Shown here piece after piece: positions 59,685 through 64,000 of a stretch of 64,000 bases of DNA. A program made the position numbers and the translations under genes. Source of the stretch: Aquilaria yunnanensis (lineage: Eukaryota > Streptophyta > Magnoliopsida > Malvales > Thymelaeaceae). The stretch is from the NCBI GenBank assembly GCA_039654915.1, contig CM077595.1, positions 87,895,501-87,959,500 on the forward strand, read 5' to 3'. A model generated the notes under the pieces. That model did no database searches and was not told the DNA's origin. It worked only from the letters and a program-made list of their open reading frames with translations. Every line of letters starts with the position of its first letter. Within the stretch, counting starts at the first letter, position 1.

Positions 59685-60475
59685 GGGGTGTAAATTTTAG
59701 GTTTAGGGTCGGAACCCAAAATTTCCAAGTAATTTCTCCATCAAAAAAATGTAACCAAACTCAACCCAATTTATTGACTTAACCCGAACCAACCTTAACC
59801 CGAAAATATAAGGTTAGGGTTAGGTTTACTACACATAAATCCGGCATCCCGCCGATGAAGTAGACGACAACGAGCTCATTCAAATTAATGGCAAATGAAC
59901 AACGATCCACGGGCTGACGAGAAGGCTGATGGGGGATGAATCAAAGGCTGATGAGAAGGTCAACAGTGGAGCTATAAGCAAGGGAGAGTACAATAGTGAG
60001 AGTACAAAGGAAGGAGCAAAAGAAAGGGAATGGGCGGAGCTACTGCAGCTGAGCAAAAGGACGAAATGGCGGAGCTGCTCAACGGAGGGAAAGAAAATAG
60101 TAAATAGATAGAGGCATAGAGCGAGGGTCAAAGGGCAAGAGCAAAGCAGCAACAGCTAGCACACAATGAGGGGTAGTGGGAGCCGGGGGGGAGGTCACTT
60201 AGTTTAGGGTTAGGCTTAGGGAATAGGCCCAAGCAAATTAAGGAATGAGATTGGGTTGGGTTGGGTATAGGTATGAAGGAATTTTGAGACATGCTTAACA
60301 TTCAAGTCAATCGAGTTGGTTTCGGGTTCAACTGAACCAACCTGACTTTTGCATCTTGTAATAGGTTCAGGTTTGGGTTTGGGTTGGCCCGAATACACGT
60401 TTCCCTCTTCACTGACTCGACCCTGTATGTTAGGTTTCGGGTTAGGATTGAAACCTTTTACCGGCTACTCTTGTC
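59685..60475. repeat. Possible hAT-like non-autonomous element with AACCC/GGGTT arms
   Basis: The left part (59685-59830) starts TGGGGGTGTAAATTTTAGGT, a style common at hAT MITE ends, and is full of AACCC words. The right part (60190-60470) is full of GGGTT words, so the two halves can pair. A GC-richer core (59840-60180) separates them. The ends and target duplication are not resolved. Confidence 0.35.
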
Positions 60476-61963
60476 ATTTATTTTTCAGCAAAATAAGAGC
60501 AAAGATTTGTTTATATTGGTATAAGTAAGAGCAAACCAGCCATTGGGTTTAAAGAGTTATATATTTAGATCATATTTGTTCATTTTTAAATTAACTAAAA
60601 ATCTTTAATATCTTTATTTATCAAAGGTTTAAACTTTGTGGAATAAATTTACAAAGACATACAAATTAAATAAATTTAATAATTTTTCTATATAATTTTC
60701 ATGATTGAAATATTCAATCAATAAAAGCCCTTGTAAATTAATTCGCTGAAAACTCAACTCTTTATTCTCAAACCTACTTCTTTGCAACCTCCCTTACTAT
60801 CATTTGCTGTTTTCGGCCAGATTCGAATTTTGATCTAGATTTGGCTAGTTGCTTTTCATTCATTTCATTACTTGATTGACCTTATCCAATATTATTTATC
60901 AGATTTTATGGTAGATATAATCTCTTTCAAATCCTGGTATTTCAAAGTTATTCGAAACTTTCATAGGATAGATCTTTAATTGAATGTTGACAACGATGTA
61001 TCTAAGTTTTCTCTTGGATTCACTGAAATCTCAGTCCTACTAGAGTATTATGACATTTGGCAACAGATATGGAGGCAATTGTATAAAATAACATCAATAT
61101 TACCTTTTTAGATTTTATTGGCTATTTTTTTTATTTTCATATATAGTATTATTAAGGCCTCTGATATCTGGTTGATTTCAGCGTTGCTTAGTTTTTATCG
61201 TTCTGCCCTGAGCTTTGTTTGAGTTATTTATGAGTTATATATCTCAGATTTATTTGGACTTACTTGAAATGTTTGGCTTGACCCGATTTTCTTTCCTTTA
61301 TTTAGTACCGCATGAATGAATAGTTTTTTTATGACCAGTTTTATATTCTTGTTATTCTTTAGGATTTTGTGTTATTGTTAGGTTGGAAGATGCTATTTAA
61401 CTCATTTTTAATTAGAATGAATTATCTTTTGTCAAAAAAATATTTAATCCATAAATAAAAAATTATTGAATGAAAAAAAAAAATGGTGTCAGCACTTACT
61501 TCGATGTAAAGGGGCACTTGCTCTTTTAAATAACATGTCTTTTCGAGAACATTCATTGGCCATTGACCAACTTCTAATTTCCTAACAGCATAGATTTAAT
61601 TTGGACCCAGAAGCAGATTGACTTGATTAATCTTAAGAGATACAATAATGAACAAACAAGTTAGAATTTTTAATAATTTTTTTTTGTTTCATGTTCTTTA
61701 TATTATTTATTATTTTGGGTATAGTTTCAAATTTTTTGAACCATTCTCATATCTCATAATTTACTTTACCATAACCGTAAAATTATTATTTCAATATTTA
61801 TTCTTTTTAACTTTCTTAATGTGCTTATAAAAATAGAAGAGCAAAAATGTAAAAAAAATACAAACGTTTTCTTCATTTTTAACTCATACATATATACATT
61901 TAAAATAACATGAGATTATGCTAATTAAAAAAGGTAATTGTCATTGCTTTCAGCCGACATTGG
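60476..61963. other. AT-rich intergenic DNA
   Basis: Short frames only. I see no gene or structured repeat. Confidence 0.5.
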
Positions 61964-62589
61964 GATTAAAAATGAGTAAAATTCATAAACGGTCCCTAAC
62001 CTTTAGTCATTGTTTCCTTTTAGCCCCTAACCTATTGAATGTTCTGTTTTAGTCCTGAACCTAATAAAACGTTTCATTTTAGTCCTAAATCTATTGAAAA
62101 CATTTCATCTTGGTCCCAATTTAATGAAATTTGTTAACTTAAAGTATTTATTTGATAACAACTTTTTAAATCATAATTTAAACTATCCGATAATCATTTT
62201 ACAATAAATTTAATTGGTATAATAATTTTTTTACAGTTAATAAAAAATTCAAATCACTTTTTTTTTCTCTCTGTCAATTGAATTTATTTCATTTTGAATT
62301 TATTTCATTCAGAAAGAAAAAAGTATTAATTTAAATTGTCAATTTACTGTAAAGAAGATATTAAATTGTTTAAATTTATTGAAAGATAATTACCGAATAT
62401 TTAAATTAGAATTTTAAAAGTTTCTGTCAGTCAATTATTCTAAGTTAATGAATTTCATCTGGTGAGGGACCAAAATGAAATAATTTTAATAGGTTTAGGA
62501 CCGAAACAGAATATTCAGCAGATTAGGGACTAAAAGGAAACAAGGACTAAAGATTAGGGAGCATTTACGCAATTTACTCGATTAAAAAT
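61964..62589. mobile_element. Foldback element (family A, copy 3) with intact target duplication
   Basis: The element (61974-62579, 606 bp) is bracketed by identical 10-mers GATTAAAAAT (61964-61973 and 62580-62589). The ends are GAGTAAAATTCATAAACGG and, as the reverse complement of the right end, GAGTAAATTGCGTAAATGC. The arms are about 280 bp and contain repeated TTTTAGTCCCTAACCTA-like units on the left, with inverted counterparts on the right. A 10-bp duplication and long inverted repeats fit a Mutator-like foldback MITE. The inner arms resemble those of 10778-11133 and 13644-14038. There is no coding capacity. Confidence 0.85.
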
Positions 62590-63117
62590 GTTGAGGGCCA
62601 CAATACCAAATCCAAAATTCCAAATGTATCACATTGGGGTACGGCCCCTGGGAAACGTAGAAGAGAGGCGGATGCAGGTTGGGTGTTTTTGTCATTTCAA
62701 ATATCCTAATCAATTCAAGCCTAGCCTGGCCCTTCGTTTTCAGTCTCTGTCTCACTCTCACCTAAGAATTCGTTGAGCTTGTCAATACAGGTCAGACTAC
62801 TCCTCCTGCCGCCTTATCAACGCCCAGTCTCCATGTATGATTAGTGGCATTGGCTAACACCAGACGACATGACAACGAAATTTAATTTTTGTTCCATGTC
62901 ATTTGGCACAAGGGTACGTTGTGTTGTGGTTTTTCAATCAGATTTGAAGAGAAGCTCAGATATAAAAGATTAGTATTAATCATTAAGAAAAGAGGCATAC
63001 AGATGATGATCATGAGATGAGATGAGATGATGGGGGAGGGAGGTAGAGAAGGGAAGAGAGCAATAACAATTACCAGTAAATAAGCTTATATGTGTATAAA
63101 TATGATCATGCACTGTA
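62590..63117. other. Downstream region of the DUF7722 gene
   Basis: It probably contains the 3' UTR of the minus-strand gene, including a GAGAT/GATGA-rich patch near 63003-63030. The rest shows nothing. Confidence 0.4.
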
Positions 63118-63378
63118 CTAGTGATGGGGCCAGAGGAAAGCTCCGATGGCGAAGTTCCTCTTGTGGTGGAGGTCCCCAAGGATGGGAAGGCCATATTGTG
63201 TGAGCAAGCAATCCAGTTTCCACTCGGGCATGGCCTCGTACTCAGCTCTGCTGTACCTCGGGTAGTGCACCGGCATCTGGAACTGCGACTGCCCGCAACG
63301 CTCTCCGCCGCTGTTCACAACCCCTCCGCCCAGGGCTGAGCTCCCTCTCGCCACCGGCTCCATGCTTTGCCTCTGCAT
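63118..63378 (-). CDS. DUF7722-family small protein
   Basis: This single-exon frame of 86 residues starts at an ATG at 63378; a second in-frame ATG at 63363 is possible. Residues 1-30 are Gly/Ser-rich and poorly structured. Residues 32-84 form the plant domain with QFQMPVHYPRYSRAEYE, then MPEWKLDCLLTQYGL, then GDLHHKRNFAIGAFLWP. Members of this family are short, plant-specific and of unknown function, usually one domain with little else. No signal peptide or membrane segment is visible. The length and the clean ATG-to-stop frame argue for an intact gene. The family name rests on my recognition of the conserved block. Confidence 0.8.
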   Translation of the reverse strand: MQRQSMEPVARGSSALGGGVVNSGGERCGQSQFQMPVHYPRYSRAEYEAMPEWKLDCLLTQYGLPILGDLHHKRNFAIGAFLWPHH

Positions 63379-64000
63379 TGCAACAATATGGGATGCAGGT
63401 GGCCTTTATATGCAGAGGGGCTTTGGGGACTTCAATACTGGTAGTAATGCAAGGGTAGAGAGGGAGGGAGGGAGAGAACGTGCGGAATCTAGTGATGGTG
63501 GGGCAAGCATTGTCTATAGAGGTCATGCAAGATTACTTATTGTAGTTGTTGACCAACTGAGAAAACAAAGCTCACCGACGGGGGCTGCCCTCATAAACAA
63601 AGAAATTTTCGACACTAATTATGACCCAGAAGCTTTTACTGATGGGGAGGACAGAGTCACGGGAATAGGTAGCTCAAATGGAATTGAATATTACTGGTAT
63701 ATGCCAGCGCCAGGCTTCTTTGTATGATATTCAAGAAAGTTAAAGTAGTAGTAAATAGAAATTAGTCATAATACTTCTTTTCGGCTTTAACAATTCATAC
63801 TCTTGAGTAATTTAACCTGCCGCCTTAGTTGTTTAAGTGTGGTTGGCCCATCAGTCTCTAACTTCAACATATTTTTCATCCCTCAAGAATAAATTCCAAT
63901 TTATCTAACCAACATTCAATCAGGCAATAGCACCAACCTTTTTATCTTTCGCATCTTTTCACCACACCCATCGTAGCTATCGGTTTCCAAGTGTGAGAGC
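63379..64000. other. Upstream region of the DUF7722 gene, window end
   Basis: It should hold the leader and promoter of the minus-strand gene. A purine-rich GAGGGAGGGAGGGAGAG tract lies at about 63459-63475 and may be part of the leader. The 121-codon plus-strand frame here has no family resemblance. Confidence 0.4.

Noticed and set aside
59750..60420. Telomere-like repeats
   Set aside because: The AACCC/GGGTT words are irregular and do not form a TTTAGGG array.
1..64000. CRISPR arrays, operons, ribosome binding sites and bacterial insertion sequences
   Set aside because: The gene structure is eukaryotic throughout; none of the tandem repeats has regular repeat-spacer spacing.

Overview
The window is nuclear DNA from a flowering plant, most likely a eudicot. 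It is AT-rich, its genes carry short GT-AG introns, and the recognisable proteins are plant-specific: a GBF-type bZIP factor, a cytokinin response factor, an LEA2/NHL protein, a PDV1-like plastid division protein and a DUF7722 protein. Plant transposable elements fill much of the space between genes. I cannot name the species.

Layout. An inverted-repeat element (1855-3028) precedes a promoter with four ACGT cores and then a 12-exon G-box-binding factor gene (coding 4679-7746, + strand). An LEA2/NDR1-HIN1-like gene (8636-9400, - strand) follows in convergent orientation. From about 9.9 to 21.1 kb there is no intact gene, only palindromic foldback elements, a Stowaway-like MITE and an LRR gene relic. 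A single-exon cytokinin response factor (AP2/ERF group VI) lies at 21621-22538. From 22.5 to 46.6 kb the DNA is repeat-dominated: a T-poor 1.4-kb minisatellite (26690-28060), a dead hAT transposon (about 31.8-34.9 kb), palindromic MITEs (39-41 kb) and a 5'-truncated LINE (41384-43980).

A PDV1-like gene sits at 46603-47425 (+) with an apparent one-base frameshift. Facing it is an unidentified spliced gene on the minus strand (47893-49311, possibly starting near 50.1 kb), with a miniature LTR element (TRIM/SMART type) in one of its introns. A candidate DNA element with a GTGTCT-rich array follows (50165-51939), then a structurally complete but decayed Ty3/gypsy retrotransposon on the minus strand (53366-58748). 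A 606-bp foldback element with an identical 10-bp target duplication (61974-62579) and a small DUF7722 gene (63118-63378, -) close the window.

The genes do not form a pathway. Two are transcription factors (G-box/light/ABA-type and cytokinin-type), one is a membrane protein of the plasma-membrane defence/LEA2 class, and one belongs to the chloroplast division machinery. I found no convincing new biological system. The observations most worth a second look are the PDV1-like frameshift, the ACGT cluster in front of the G-box factor, the unidentified minus-strand gene, the T-poor minisatellite and the foldback elements.
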